The translations under genes were made by a program, and so were the position numbers. A stretch of 64,000 bases of DNA, from NCBI RefSeq assembly GCF_014654615.1, contig NZ_BNBB01000012.1, positions 62,001 to 126,000 of the forward strand. The letters run 5' to 3'. A model generated the notes under the pieces. It had not been told where the DNA came from, searched no databases, and saw only the letters and a list, made by a program, of their open reading frames with translations. This document shows positions 32,636 through 41,629 of the stretch, piece after piece. This DNA comes from Streptosporangium violaceochromogenes (GTDB taxonomy: Bacteria; Actinomycetota; Actinomycetes; Streptosporangiales; Streptosporangiaceae). Within the stretch, counting starts at the first letter, position 1; each line of letters opens with the position of its first letter.

Positions 32636-33745
32636 ATGGCCACCAGTGATCAGCGTCGGCCGGAGATCGTCGTCGGACTCGTGGCGACCCCGCCGGACTA
32701 TCCGGCCCAGGTGGTTGCGCGGCTTACCGCCGAGCTGGCTGACCGGCTCGCCGAGCGGGTGGACGCGGACGTGCGGTGGATCGTCCGGGAAAGCTGGGGT
32801 GACGTGGCTCCGCGCCGCGACGGCGGCGTTGAGGCGCTACTCGACGATCTTGCCCGCCGGCGCGTCGACGCTCGGTGGGACGTCGCGATCTGCCTGACCG
32901 ACCTGCCGCTGCACACCGAGCGGGGGCCGCTGGTCGCGCAGACGTCCGCCCGGCGCCGAGTCGCGATGGTGTCCTTGCCCGCGCTGGGGCTGCGCCAGCT
33001 GCGAGCGGTCCGCGCAGCCGTTCCGGATCTCGTGGGCCGGCTACTCACTGACGCTTCCGAGGAGCGGGTGCCGCTGGCCGGCTGGGCACCGGCCGAGCTG
33101 GCCGGCCAGGTTGCCGCCATTCACCGGGTGGTCGGCGAGGCTGATGCCGGGGAACTGGGCTACGTCGCCTCGCGGCTGATCGGCCGGGTGCGGCTGGTGA
33201 CCGGAATGGTCCGGGCCAATCGCCCGGGGCGCGCTCTGCTGGGCCTGTCCAAACTGCTGGTCGGCGCTTTTGGCACGGCCGCGTTCGCGCTCACCACCAA
33301 CACCATCTGGCAGATGGGTGATGCGCTCGGCGGACTTCGCCTCACCGTGATCATGCTTCTCGGGCTGACCGCGCTGGTGGCCTGGCTGATCGTTGCGCAT
33401 GACCTATGGGAGAAACCGGACCGCGAGACACCGGCGGAGCTGGCCCGGCTGTTCAACCTGGGCACGGTCCTCACCCTCACCCTGGCCACCGCGGTGTCCT
33501 ATCTGGTGCTGTTCGCCGGAACGATACTCGCCGCGGCGCTGCTGATCGACACATCCGTGCTGGAGCAGACCCTGCAGCGGCCGGTCGATTTCACCGACTA
33601 CCTGATACTGGCCTGGATCATCAGCTCGCTGGCCACCGTCGGCGGCGCGATCGGCTCCGGGCTGGAGGACGAGGACACGGTGCGGGCCGCCGCTTACGAC
33701 TACCATCCCGAACCCGGCGGCTGGCGGGACGAGAAGGACGCGTAG
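32636..33745 (+). CDS. Multi-pass membrane protein of unknown function
   Basis: 369 residues. ATG after CGAGGAGCGCCC. The N-terminal ~190 residues are soluble and strand/helix-mixed (EIVVGLVATPPDYPAQVV, WDVAICLTDLPLHTERGPLV). Then four hydrophobic segments occur: ~200-220 (LLVGAFGTAAFALTTNTI), ~235-255 (TVIMLLGLTALVAWLIV), ~285-312 (LTLTLATAVSYLVLFAGTIL) and ~330-350. The layout is conserved in mycobacterial and streptomycete hypothetical proteins. No catalytic motif is evident. It sits alone on the plus strand within the relic-flanked patch. Confidence 0.7.
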   Translation: MATSDQRRPEIVVGLVATPPDYPAQVVARLTAELADRLAERVDADVRWIVRESWGDVAPRRDGGVEALLDDLARRRVDARWDVAICLTDLPLHTERGPLVAQTSARRRVAMVSLPALGLRQLRAVRAAVPDLVGRLLTDASEERVPLAGWAPAELAGQVAAIHRVVGEADAGELGYVASRLIGRVRLVTGMVRANRPGRALLGLSKLLVGAFGTAAFALTTNTIWQMGDALGGLRLTVIMLLGLTALVAWLIVAHDLWEKPDRETPAELARLFNLGTVLTLTLATAVSYLVLFAGTILAAALLIDTSVLEQTLQRPVDFTDYLILAWIISSLATVGGAIGSGLEDEDTVRAAAYDYHPEPGGWRDEKDA

Positions 33746-33862
33746 TTCTCGCCCCGGGCCAGGACTCGTCCGCCCTGCCGGGCGGGCACCGCAGACCAGC
33801 GCCGCCGGATAGACCCGCATCCGGCCACCGCGCTCGCCGCGGCGGCGCGATGCGGGCGGCCG

Positions 33863-34063
33863 TCAAGGTTTGAGGACGACCTTCTCGCAGTTGTCCTGCT
33901 TGTTCTTGAAGATCTCGAAGCCGCGTTCCGCCTCGTCGAGCGGCAGCGTGTGGGTGATGATCCGGGTCGGATCGAGCTCTCCGCGCTCGATGCGCTGCGG
34001 CAGCGGCTTCATGTAGCGCTGTACGTGGCATTGCCCGGTACGCAGGGTCAGCGACCGGTTCAT
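33863..34063 (-). pseudogene. C-terminal stump of a zinc-dependent alcohol dehydrogenase
   Basis: A 66-residue frame that matches only the C-terminal end of medium-chain dehydrogenases: RIITHTLPLDEAERGFEIF followed by CEKVVLKP. The zinc and NAD-binding parts are missing. The same end segment of the formaldehyde dehydrogenase at 28.5 kb reads LPLDRAPEAYEHFDK and KVVLHP, so this is a related but different gene. It ends against the IS5 relic, which probably truncated it. Confidence 0.8.
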
Positions 34064-34106
34064 CCACGCGCCGGCGGGGATTGGGCAGTCGCTCGTTGGA
34101 CATGTC

Positions 34107-34579
34107 GTGGATGCGTTCCTTCAGCGACTGGTCCCTGATGAGCTGTGGGAGCTGTTCCAGTGCGTGGTGCCCCCAGTGCCCACGCGGCCGCAAGGCGGCG
34201 GACGGCGGCGCGTAGAAGATCGGATGATCCTGGCCGCGATCGTGTACGTGGCCACCACCGGATGGCCTGGCGGCAGCTCCCGCCGGTCTTCGGCGCCTCC
34301 TGGCAGACGGTGAACCGTCGTTTCGCCGAGTGGAGCGCCGCTCGGGTGTGGGCCAAGCTATCGGATCATTCCGGACGAGCTCGGCGCCCAGGGCAAGCTG
34401 GACTGGTCGCGGTGCGCGATCGACTCGGTCAGCCTACGCGCGGCCAAAGGGGGGAGCTGACGGGTCCGAATCCTGTGGATCGCGGCAAGAATGGGTCGAA
34501 GATCCATGTGATCACCGAGCGGACCGGTCTGCCACTGTCTGTTGCGATCGCAGACTCACCAAATGAGTCACGCTCTTAA
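34107..34579 (+). pseudogene. IS5-family transposase relic
   Basis: Fragments in alternating frames: VPDELWELFQCVVPP and RMILAAIVYVATTG (34107-34260), then MAWRQLPPVFGASWQTVNRRF (to ~34365, 21 residues apart from its ends), then KLDWSRCAIDSVSLRAAKGG (to ~34455) holding the first catalytic Asp, then LTGPNPVDRGKNGSKIHV (to ~34579). It stops after ADSPNE, so the second half with the remaining D and E is absent. Several frameshifts make it inactive. It truncates the alcohol dehydrogenase stump. Confidence 0.82.
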
Positions 34580-34699
34580 CGGTCAATTCCGCAGGAATAC
34601 CGGTCAGACCCCAAAACCAGCACTGAGATCAGCCCTCAACCACCGGAACGGCCCCTGACCTGCGGTCTGCCCCTTTCTGGCTTACTTGGTCTGCCTCCC

Positions 34700-34954
34700 T
34701 CAGGCGGCCCGGTCGGCGGCGCAGACCTCGGCGAGGACGTCGAGGGAGACCCCCAGGGCCCGGGCCAGGGCGGCGATGGTGAAGAAGGCCGGGGTGGGGA
34801 CGCGGCCGGTCTCGATCTTGCGGAGGGTCTCGGCCGACAGGCCCGCGGCGGAGGCCACCTCGGCCATGCTGCGCCGGCCGCGCGCCTGGCGCAGGAGGGT
34901 GCCCAGGCGGTGGCCGCGTTCGTGTTCCAGAGGGGTCAGCGGAGGTCGCACCAT
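34700..34954 (-). CDS. XRE-family transcriptional regulator
   Basis: 84 residues consisting almost wholly of one XRE helix-turn-helix: LGTLLRQARGRRSMAEVASA, then AGLSAETLRKIETGRVPTP, then ALARALGVSLDVLAEV. It diverges from the methionine aminopeptidase gene; the 68-bp gap holds an AT-rich dyad. It probably controls itself and that gene. The pair is common in streptomycetes and relatives. Confidence 0.88.
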   Translation of the reverse strand: MVRPPLTPLEHERGHRLGTLLRQARGRRSMAEVASAAGLSAETLRKIETGRVPTPAFFTIAALARALGVSLDVLAEVCAADRAA

Positions 34955-34980
34955 GTGCCGGAGCCTAGCAAACGTGATAA

Positions 34981-35000
34981 CAATACCGGTATAAGTATTG
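34981..35000. promoter_or_regulatory. Dyad in the XRE/map divergent promoter
   Basis: CAATAC (34981-34986) and GTATTG (34995-35000) form an inverted repeat; inside it ATACCGGTAT (34983-34992) is itself a perfect palindrome. The site lies between the two divergent starts and is a candidate XRE operator. Confidence 0.55.
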
Positions 35001-35022
35001 GGAGAAGAGGAGGAGGAGCCAC

Positions 35023-35790
35023 ATGGTGGAGATCAAAACCGCTGCGGAACGGCAGGCCATGCGCGAGGCCGGGCGCGTGGTGGCCCGTGCGCTGGAGGCC
35101 GTCCGCGCGCACGCGGCCCCGGGGGTCGGCCTGCGGGAACTGGACGCCGTCGCCGCGCAGGTGATCGCCGACGCGGGCGCCCGGCCGGCGTTCCTGCACT
35201 ACCGGCCCGCCTTCGCGCCCACCCCGTTTCCCGCGGTGATCTGCGCCTCGGTCAACGACGTGATCGTGCACGGCATCCCCGACGGCTACCGGCTGCGCCC
35301 CGGTGACCTGCTGAGCGTCGACTGCGGGGCCTACCTGGACGGCTGGGCCGGGGACGCGGCCATCAGCATGGTCATCGGTGACGGCGACCCGCGGGACCTG
35401 GAGCTGATCGCCACCGCCGAGGCCGCGCTGCGGGCCGCGATCGCCGCGTGCGTGCCGGGCGGCCGGCTCGGTGACATCGGCCACGCGGTGGCCCGGATCG
35501 GACGGCGGGCCGGCTACGGCATCCCCGCCGACTTCGGCGGGCACGGCGTCGGCCGCGCCATGCACGAGGACCCGCACGTCCCCAACAACGGCCGCCCCGG
35601 CCGGGGGATGACGCTGCGTCCCGGCCTGGTGCTGGCGATCGAGCCGATGTTCATCTCCGGAGGAGGCGACGCCTACCTGACCGCGCCCGACGGCTGGGCA
35701 CTGGCCAGCACCGACGGCAGCCGCGCCGTCCACGTCGAGCACACCGTGGCCGTCACCGAGGACGGCCCCCGCGTCCTCACCCTGCCCTGA
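35023..35790 (+). CDS. map: Type I methionine aminopeptidase
   Basis: 255 residues; removes N-terminal Met from new proteins in the cytoplasm. The dinuclear metal ligands are visible: Asp in LLSVDCGAYLDG, Asp in WAGDAAISM, His in FGGHGVGRAMHEDP, Glu in LAIEPMF and Glu in HVEHTVAVTE. There is no N-terminal zinc-finger or SH3 extension, so it is the short bacterial type. ATG preceded by GGAGGAGGAG. It pairs with the divergent XRE regulator, an arrangement that suggests a regulated, accessory copy beside the one usually located in the ribosomal protein cluster. Confidence 0.92.
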   Translation: MVEIKTAAERQAMREAGRVVARALEAVRAHAAPGVGLRELDAVAAQVIADAGARPAFLHYRPAFAPTPFPAVICASVNDVIVHGIPDGYRLRPGDLLSVDCGAYLDGWAGDAAISMVIGDGDPRDLELIATAEAALRAAIAACVPGGRLGDIGHAVARIGRRAGYGIPADFGGHGVGRAMHEDPHVPNNGRPGRGMTLRPGLVLAIEPMFISGGGDAYLTAPDGWALASTDGSRAVHVEHTVAVTEDGPRVLTLP

Positions 35791-36042
35791 CCCCGCCCCC
35801 CCGCCGCAGGCCGGCCCGCCCGGCGGTCCTCGACCGCCCGGGCGACCTCCTCCTCCACCAGATCGCGGCTGACGGCGATCGCCGCCGTCGCCCCCCCCGG
35901 GCGGCCAGCCGCTCTCGCCCCCGGCCCGGAGCCTCGGCCCGGCGGCGGTTTCCGGGGCCCGTCTGGAAGTTCGGTGAGGAGATCGCCCACCCATGAGGCC
36001 CTGGAACAAGCCGAGGGGCTTGCGGAACGGATCCGGGTCCGC

Positions 36043-37107
36043 TCAGGTGAGGAGTTCCGCCAGCCGGGCCATCTCAGCGGGTGGGTCGATCACCGGCTGG
36101 ATGAGTATTTCGTCGATGCCGGCTTGTCGCAGGGTGGTGATGCGGGCGCGGAGGTCGTCGCGGGTGCCGACCAAGGCCAGGGTGTTCATCAGCGAGGGCA
36201 GGATCAGGTCGCGGTCCTGCGGTGCGACGCGTCCGAGGTAGTTGGGGTAGAGCCTGGTGTGCCGGTCGGGTGCGGTGGCGCCGGTGCCGCGCCGGTCCAG
36301 CAGCCGCCGCACCGTCTCGCGTTCGGCGGGGCCGAGTCGCTCGGCGAAGGCGGGTGTGTCGGCGGCGAAGGCCAGCAGCGACAGGACGAGGTGGCCGGTC
36401 GCGTCCCGGGCCGCGTCGCTGTGGGGGTCCTCGCCCTCGTCGAGTATGTGCAGCGCGGTGACCACATAGGAGTCCGCCCGGAGGTCCGGGCGGGAACCGG
36501 GGGCGCGGGCCGTCCCGCGGGCGGCGTCACGGCGGGCGGCGTGCAGCACGTGCCAGGCGGTGGGGTCCAGCAGGCCGAAGGAGATCAGGCCGGTGCCGCG
36601 GCGGCCGGCGACGGCGGCGGCCTTCGGCCCCAGCGCGGCCACGACGAACTCGATCGGGTCGGCCGTGTTCACCTGCCCTGCGGCGTGCAGGAAACGGACG
36701 TCGCGAACCCGGTCGCCTTCGCGGTACTCGACGGTGCGTCCGGCGCACAGGCCCTGCAATGCGGCGGTGAAGGCCTCCACCGCGGCCGCCGTGGCCGGCC
36801 GCATGCCCAGCGCGCGCCGGGCGCTGTTTCCGGTCCCGACCCCGCAGATGATCCGGCCCGGTGCCAGCGCGTTGAGGCTGGCGAATCCACCCGCGGCGGC
36901 CGGCGCCGAGCGCAGCGCCGGCGAGGTCACGCCGATGCCGAGCCTGATGCGGCTGGTGGCCTTCGCACACAGGCTCAAGGCGACGAAGGCGTCGCCGTGG
37001 ACCATCGGGGTGTCGTTGACCCAGAAACTGTGCAGGCCCGACTCCTCGGCCTGTACGGCGAGGTCCTCCACACCCGGCTGTGCGGTGACCACGACGCCTG
37101 CACGCAT
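36043..37107 (-). CDS. LLM-class F420/flavin-dependent oxidoreductase
   Basis: 354 residues with the luciferase-like monooxygenase barrel: LHSFWVNDTPMVHGDAFVAL, SRIRLGIGVTSPALRS, LNALAPGRIICGVGTGNSARRALG, the IEFVVAALGPKAAAVAGRRG strand and the C-terminal ALVGTRDDLRARITTL. In actinobacteria such proteins mostly use F420. ATG at 37107 follows GGAGGTTTCG. Substrate unknown. It diverges from the small HTH-like protein gene at 37246. Confidence 0.85.
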   Translation of the reverse strand: MRAGVVVTAQPGVEDLAVQAEESGLHSFWVNDTPMVHGDAFVALSLCAKATSRIRLGIGVTSPALRSAPAAAGGFASLNALAPGRIICGVGTGNSARRALGMRPATAAAVEAFTAALQGLCAGRTVEYREGDRVRDVRFLHAAGQVNTADPIEFVVAALGPKAAAVAGRRGTGLISFGLLDPTAWHVLHAARRDAARGTARAPGSRPDLRADSYVVTALHILDEGEDPHSDAARDATGHLVLSLLAFAADTPAFAERLGPAERETVRRLLDRRGTGATAPDRHTRLYPNYLGRVAPQDRDLILPSLMNTLALVGTRDDLRARITTLRQAGIDEILIQPVIDPPAEMARLAELLT

Positions 37108-37210
37108 CGAAACCTCCAAGGGACGAGGATCGCAACGTGCTCAGCTTGACAGCTCACCGGCTCTGCGCGTTCACCCGTGCTCAGCTACGCCATCCGCCCG
37201 TCAGACCACC

Positions 37211-37239
37211 TTGACGTCAGGATGACCTGACATGATGCT
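37211..37239 (+). promoter_or_regulatory. Promoter with internal dyad, probably leaderless
   Basis: TTGACG (37211-37216), a 17-bp spacer and GATGCT (37234-37239) place the transcript start at about the ATG of the gene at 37246. The spacer holds GTCAGG (37216-37221) and CCTGAC (37226-37231), a perfect dyad with a 4-bp centre, a candidate operator. Confidence 0.5.
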
Positions 37240-37245
37240 TGGGGC

Positions 37246-37704
37246 ATGTTCACCCCTGACGATCTCGAACATCGGTTCACACTGCTGACCGCGGTCGCGC
37301 GCTATGACACGCTGCGCACGCGTGAGGCCCTCGCCGCACCGGCCGAGGAGGACGATTCCGGCCCCCCGGCGATCGACGAGGACGCCCGGCTCCTGACCCG
37401 GCAGGAGGCGCTGGAGCTTCTCGCACTGGGCGAAGTCATCGCGCGGAAGGCGAGCCACGGACGTCACCTCACGGTGCGATCGGCCCGCAGGGCCGGAGCC
37501 TCGTGGGCACAGATCGGTGCCGCACTGGGAACCGCCAAGCAATCCGCCTGGGAAGCGCACCGCCGATGGATCGACGAACAGGCCCGGGGCCGGGAAGAAG
37601 GCCACTGGGGCTGGGACGGCGACGAGACGGCGGCCGCACGCGCCCTCGCCGGCGGGCCGGAAGAGCAGGAGACCGCCGAGCAAACGGACACGACCCGGCC
37701 GTGA
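37246..37704 (+). CDS. Small HTH-like protein of unknown function
   Basis: 152 residues. The central region (~70-110) reads RSARRAGASWAQIGAALGTAKQSAWEAHRRW, a helix-turn-helix-like pattern found in a group of small actinobacterial proteins; the first half is acidic and helical (RLLTRQEALELLALGEVIA) and the tail is acidic and disordered. It may bind DNA. The gene has a consensus-like promoter with an internal dyad and seems leaderless. Neighbours give no clue to function. Confidence 0.65.
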   Translation: MFTPDDLEHRFTLLTAVARYDTLRTREALAAPAEEDDSGPPAIDEDARLLTRQEALELLALGEVIARKASHGRHLTVRSARRAGASWAQIGAALGTAKQSAWEAHRRWIDEQARGREEGHWGWDGDETAAARALAGGPEEQETAEQTDTTRP

Positions 37705-37802
37705 CGAGGCCCCCGGCTCCGTCCCCGGCCCGCCGGATTCCGCTCCGCCGACGCCGGACCCCCGGCCCATGCCGGCCGCGGCCGTGACCACCCACGGCTC
37801 CC

Positions 37803-38858
37803 TCACGTCCGGGGGAAGGATTTCCCCCCGGACGCCCCGCCGGCGCCGAGACCAGGGCGCCGGCGGCCGAGCAGCGCCAGCAACCCGGACACGACCAGCC
37901 CCAGGGCCGACAGCCCCAGCTTGTCGGCGAGGGTGACGGCGTTGGCCACCACCCCGAACGCGGTGTGCCCCGCCAACGCCCCGCCGGCCATGCAGAGACT
38001 GTGCCGGTCCGTCCACCCGCCGCCCGCCGTCCACCGGCGCATCAGCCACCCGGCCAGCACCGCGCCCGCCGCCGCGCCCAGCATCGGCGCCACCACCCAG
38101 CCGCCGTGGGTGAACGCGGGCTGACGGGCCCCGCCGAACGGGAACAGCAGCGCCGGATACCCGAACCCCGCCACCACCCCGAAGACCCCCACCACCCAGA
38201 GGCCGGGAACCGCGGACACCCCGCGCGCCCCCGGCGCCGCCGAGACGGCGGGCGCAAGGGGCGGGAGCACACGCAGAGCCACCACCGCCAGCAGCGCCAC
38301 GGCGACCACACACCCCGCCGGCACCGCGACCGGCGCCCGGTAGCCGGGGTCGACGGAGGTCACCACCGTCACCCGCAGCAGCAGCCCGCCCAGCACGAAC
38401 ACCACCGCGGCCACCCCGACCCCCGCCCGCCCCAGATACGGCCGATCGCGCAGCGACGGGAAGACCAGGTCGGCCAGGAGGATCGGCAGCGCCACGCTGA
38501 ACACGGCGTGGTAGGGCAGGTTCAGCTCCGCATAAGCGCTGTTCAGGCCGAGGAACCTCGGAGCCCACCCGGCCACCCCCCACATGGTGGGGCTGCTGAG
38601 CGCCTGCAGCACCAGCCCCTCCTCGACGACGCCGTACGCCACTCCGAGCAGCAGAACCGACGGCCAGCCTCCGCGGCACCGCCGTACCAACTCCCGGATC
38701 AGCACCGTGCCGGCGCCGTAGATCGGAACCCACAGAAGCATCAGCCAGATCCGGCTCAGCGGAGGGTTGCCCAGGGTGAGCTCGGCGGCGACCGGCGTGA
38801 TCACCGCGAGCAGCGACGCGGCGCGTCGGCCGCCCCGCGGGATGTCAGGTGCGTTCAT
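37803..38858 (-). CDS. Multi-pass membrane protein
   Basis: 351 residues with nine or ten hydrophobic segments, starting MNAPDIPRGGRRAASLLAVI. The segment LLGVAYGVVEEGLVLQALSS has a Glu-Glu pair within a membrane helix as in CAAX-type intramembrane proteases, but the further Arg and His motifs of that family are not visible, so the resemblance may be superficial. The start is ATG at 38858 with a weak ribosome site. It diverges from the sensor kinase gene. Function unknown. Confidence 0.6.
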   Translation of the reverse strand: MNAPDIPRGGRRAASLLAVITPVAAELTLGNPPLSRIWLMLLWVPIYGAGTVLIRELVRRCRGGWPSVLLLGVAYGVVEEGLVLQALSSPTMWGVAGWAPRFLGLNSAYAELNLPYHAVFSVALPILLADLVFPSLRDRPYLGRAGVGVAAVVFVLGGLLLRVTVVTSVDPGYRAPVAVPAGCVVAVALLAVVALRVLPPLAPAVSAAPGARGVSAVPGLWVVGVFGVVAGFGYPALLFPFGGARQPAFTHGGWVVAPMLGAAAGAVLAGWLMRRWTAGGGWTDRHSLCMAGGALAGHTAFGVVANAVTLADKLGLSALGLVVSGLLALLGRRRPGLGAGGASGGKSFPRT

Positions 38859-39033
38859 GAGGTCAGCGTGCCGGGCGACGGGAGCCCGCCGCCGCCGGCG
38901 GACGGCCGGAACGGGGCAGCCCGGAGCGCTTCCGCCGGACACTTCGGACACCTCTGCCGGTGACTTTGGTCGTGGTCCACCGGCGACCCCGGTTGCTGTC
39001 GCGCTGCTCCGGGGCGGGCTACGATCGGCGGTT

Positions 39034-40209
39034 GTGTTCCCGACCGGCGCCGATGAGACGCGAATCGGCTGGATGCGGCCACGGGGCGGCCGGGTCGTGG
39101 ACCTGGGCGGCCTCGTGCCCGCGCTCGCCGGGGCGGCGGCGGTGGTCTGGGGGGATCTGGCGGGAGCCCCGGGCTGGTACCTGGTCGCCGATCTGGCGGG
39201 GGGCGCGCCGGCCTGCGCGGGGGTGTGGCTGTGCCGGAGACGGCCCGTGCCCGCGGCGCTGGCGGTGATCGCGCTGTCGGTGCCCGCCGCCTCGGCGTCG
39301 GTGGCGGCGGGGATCGCCGCGCTGATCGCGGCCCTGTACCGGCGGCCGCCCGTGGCGATCGCGGTGGGGGCGGCGGGGGTGGCGGCGACGCTGGCCAGGT
39401 TCGCGTTGCGGCCGCCCGGGCTCGCGCCGTACCCGGTGTGGGCGCTGGTCGGGGCGCTGGTCGGGGCGGCGGTGACCGGGTGGGGGATGCTGGCGCGCAC
39501 CCGCCGACAGCTGGTGCTGTCACTGGCCGAGCGGGCCCGCCGCGCCGAGGCCGACCAGCGGCTGCGCGCCGAGGAGGCCCGCCGCGCCGAACGGATCGGC
39601 ATCGCCCGGGAGATGCACGACGTGCTCGCCCACCGGCTGTCGCTGCTGGCGCTGCACGCCGGGGCACTGGAGTTCAACGCGGACGCGACACCGGGCGAGA
39701 TCGCGGAGGCGGCCGGGGTCATCCGGTTGAGCGCCCGCCTGGCGCTGGAGGAGCTGCGGACCGTCGTCTCGGTCCTCCGCGATCCGGCACCGCCGCCGGA
39801 CACCGGGCCGCCGCCGGGCGGCGGGGCGGACCTCGGGGTGCTCGTGGAGGAGTCGCGGCGGGCCGGGATGCGGGTGGAGCTGCGCGATCACGGGACGCGC
39901 CTGTCGGAGATACCGGATACGGTGGGCCGCGCCGCGTACAGGGTCGTGCAGGAGGGGCTCACGAACGCGCGCAAGCACGCGCCCGGCCGGCCCGTCACGG
40001 TGCTGGTGTCGGGCACAAGAGGGGCCGAGCTGACGGTCGAGGTACGCACCCCCCCTCACAGCGGACCGGCCGCCCTCGCGGAAACCGGGGCGGGGGCGGG
40101 ACTGACCGGGCTGGCGGAGCGGGCCTGGCTGGCCGGCGGCCGGTTGGAGTGCGGGAAGACACCGGACGGCGGGTTCCGGCTGGCGGCCCGGCTGCCGTGG
40201 CCACGGTGA
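39034..40209 (+). CDS. Sensor histidine kinase, NarL/DesK type
   Basis: 391 residues. The N-terminal ~145 residues hold four to five membrane segments. The dimerisation and phospho-acceptor helix is GIAREMHDVLAHRLSLLALH (HisKA_3, His in EMHDVLAHR). The ATPase part has AAYRVVQEGLTNARKHAPG (N box) and GAGLTGLAERAWLAGG (G box). GTG at 39034 is chosen because TACGAT (39020-39025) lies 8 bp before it, pointing to a leaderless transcript. It partners the response regulator 50 bp downstream. Stimulus unknown. Confidence 0.9.
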   Translation: MFPTGADETRIGWMRPRGGRVVDLGGLVPALAGAAAVVWGDLAGAPGWYLVADLAGGAPACAGVWLCRRRPVPAALAVIALSVPAASASVAAGIAALIAALYRRPPVAIAVGAAGVAATLARFALRPPGLAPYPVWALVGALVGAAVTGWGMLARTRRQLVLSLAERARRAEADQRLRAEEARRAERIGIAREMHDVLAHRLSLLALHAGALEFNADATPGEIAEAAGVIRLSARLALEELRTVVSVLRDPAPPPDTGPPPGGGADLGVLVEESRRAGMRVELRDHGTRLSEIPDTVGRAAYRVVQEGLTNARKHAPGRPVTVLVSGTRGAELTVEVRTPPHSGPAALAETGAGAGLTGLAERAWLAGGRLECGKTPDGGFRLAARLPWPR

Positions 40210-40259
40210 AGACCAGGGAGTGACCACGCCGCGGTGAGGGCCCGGCTAGCATGGCCCGG

Positions 40260-40928
40260 GTGAAAGCCGGCAGGAACACCCCGATCCGGGTGCTGATCGT
40301 GGACGACGACGCCCTCGTACGCGCCGGCCTGACACTGATGCTCAAAGGCGCCCCCGACCTGCGCGTCGTCGGCGCGGCGGCCGACGGCGGCGAGGTCGAA
40401 AGCGCCGTGGCCGAGCACGGGCCGGACGTGGTGCTCATGGACATCCGGATGAACGGCATCGACGGCATCGAGGCGACCCGGCGGCTGCGGGCACGGACGG
40501 GGGCACCCGAGGTGGTGGTGCTCACCACGTTCGACGCCGACGAACTGGTGTTCAGGGCGCTGAGGTCGGGAGCGAGCGGGTTCCTGCTCAAAGACACCCC
40601 GCCGGAGGGCATCGTGGACGCCGTACGAAAAGTCGTGGCGGGAGAGCCGATCCTGTCGCCGAGCGTCACACGCACGCTGATCGCCCACCTGACACCCGAG
40701 GAGGACCGGCGACGCACCGGAGCCCGTCGGACGCTGGCGCGGCTGAGCGAGCGGGAGCGCGAGGTGGCGCTGGCGATCGGCCGGGGAGAGCCGAACGCGG
40801 CCATCGCCGGCGAACTGCACATGAGCGTGGGCACCGTGAAGGGGTACGTCTCCCGCATCCTCACCAAGACGGGCCTGGACAACCGGGTTCAGCTGGCCCT
40901 CATCGTCCACGACGCCGGACCGGGGTAG
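40260..40928 (+). CDS. LuxR/NarL-family response regulator
   Basis: 222 residues. Receiver domain with the acidic pocket in VLIVDDDALVRAGL, phospho-acceptor Asp in VVLMDIRMNGIDG and Lys in FLLKDTPPEG; C-terminal LuxR helix-turn-helix LSEREREVALAIGRGEPNAA with TVKGYVSRILTK. GTG at 40260 is preferred over the ATG at 40251 because that ATG lies within TAGCAT (40247-40252), a -10 box that would start the transcript at or near the GTG. Cognate to the kinase just upstream. Confidence 0.9.
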   Translation: MKAGRNTPIRVLIVDDDALVRAGLTLMLKGAPDLRVVGAAADGGEVESAVAEHGPDVVLMDIRMNGIDGIEATRRLRARTGAPEVVVLTTFDADELVFRALRSGASGFLLKDTPPEGIVDAVRKVVAGEPILSPSVTRTLIAHLTPEEDRRRTGARRTLARLSEREREVALAIGRGEPNAAIAGELHMSVGTVKGYVSRILTKTGLDNRVQLALIVHDAGPG

Positions 40929-41167
40929 AGGCCGGGCGGAAGCCCCACCGGCCCGTTCGGGACGGGCGGCCGGCAGCCGCGCCGCGACCTCGGTACCCGG
41001 GGGTCCCTCATACATCCCGAACCAGGGCGTCCGCCATCGCTCCCCGGCCCCTCCCCGAGCGCGTCAGCCGACCCGGGCTCCCGCAAAACCGGCGACACCC
41101 GAAAACCGGCCCCGGCGGCGGGGGACCCCCGGCCCCCGCCACCGGACACCCCGCCCGCCCAGCCGCG

Positions 41168-41629
41168 TCAGTCCAGACAGAACTCGTTACCCTCGGGATC
41201 GGCCATCACGATGAAGCCCGCGCCCATCGGAGGATCGGGCTCATGACGCCGCACCCGCGTCGCCCCCAGCGCCACAAGCCGGTCACACTCGGCCTCCAGC
41301 GCCGCCATCCGCTCCTCCCCCCACAGACCGGGAGCCGCACGGACATCGAGATGGACACGGTTCTTGGCGACCTTGCCCTCCGGCACCCGCTGGAAGAACA
41401 ACCGCGGACCGCGCCCGTCCGGATCCTCGATCGCCGATCGCGTATTCCGCTCCTCCTCCGGCACACCGACCCCCGCGAGGAAGTCATCCCACGCGGCCAG
41501 CGGATCGGCCCCCTCAGGCAGCTCGACCCCGGGCGGGCCGAGGTGGACATACCCCAGCACATCACGCCAGAAGAACGACAGCGCCCGCGGATCACGGGCG
41601 TCGAAGGTGACCTGGATGTGGCGGCTCAT
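41168..41629 (-). CDS. VOC/glyoxalase-like domain protein
   Basis: 153 residues of the VOC superfamily, Glo_EDI_BRP_like_2 type in actinobacteria: HIQVTFDARDPRALSFFWRD, LGYVHLGPPGVELPEG, PRLFFQRVPEGKVAKNRVHL and ADPEGNEFCLD at the end. His in IQVTFD context and the C-terminal Glu are the usual metal ligand positions, though His is not at the standard place. ATG at 41629. Stand-alone gene; substrate unknown. Confidence 0.82.
   Translation of the reverse strand: MSRHIQVTFDARDPRALSFFWRDVLGYVHLGPPGVELPEGADPLAAWDDFLAGVGVPEEERNTRSAIEDPDGRGPRLFFQRVPEGKVAKNRVHLDVRAAPGLWGEERMAALEAECDRLVALGATRVRRHEPDPPMGAGFIVMADPEGNEFCLD

Noticed and set aside
37803..38858. CAAX-type intramembrane protease
   Set aside because: Only a Glu-Glu pair in a membrane helix is seen; the other conserved motifs are missing.
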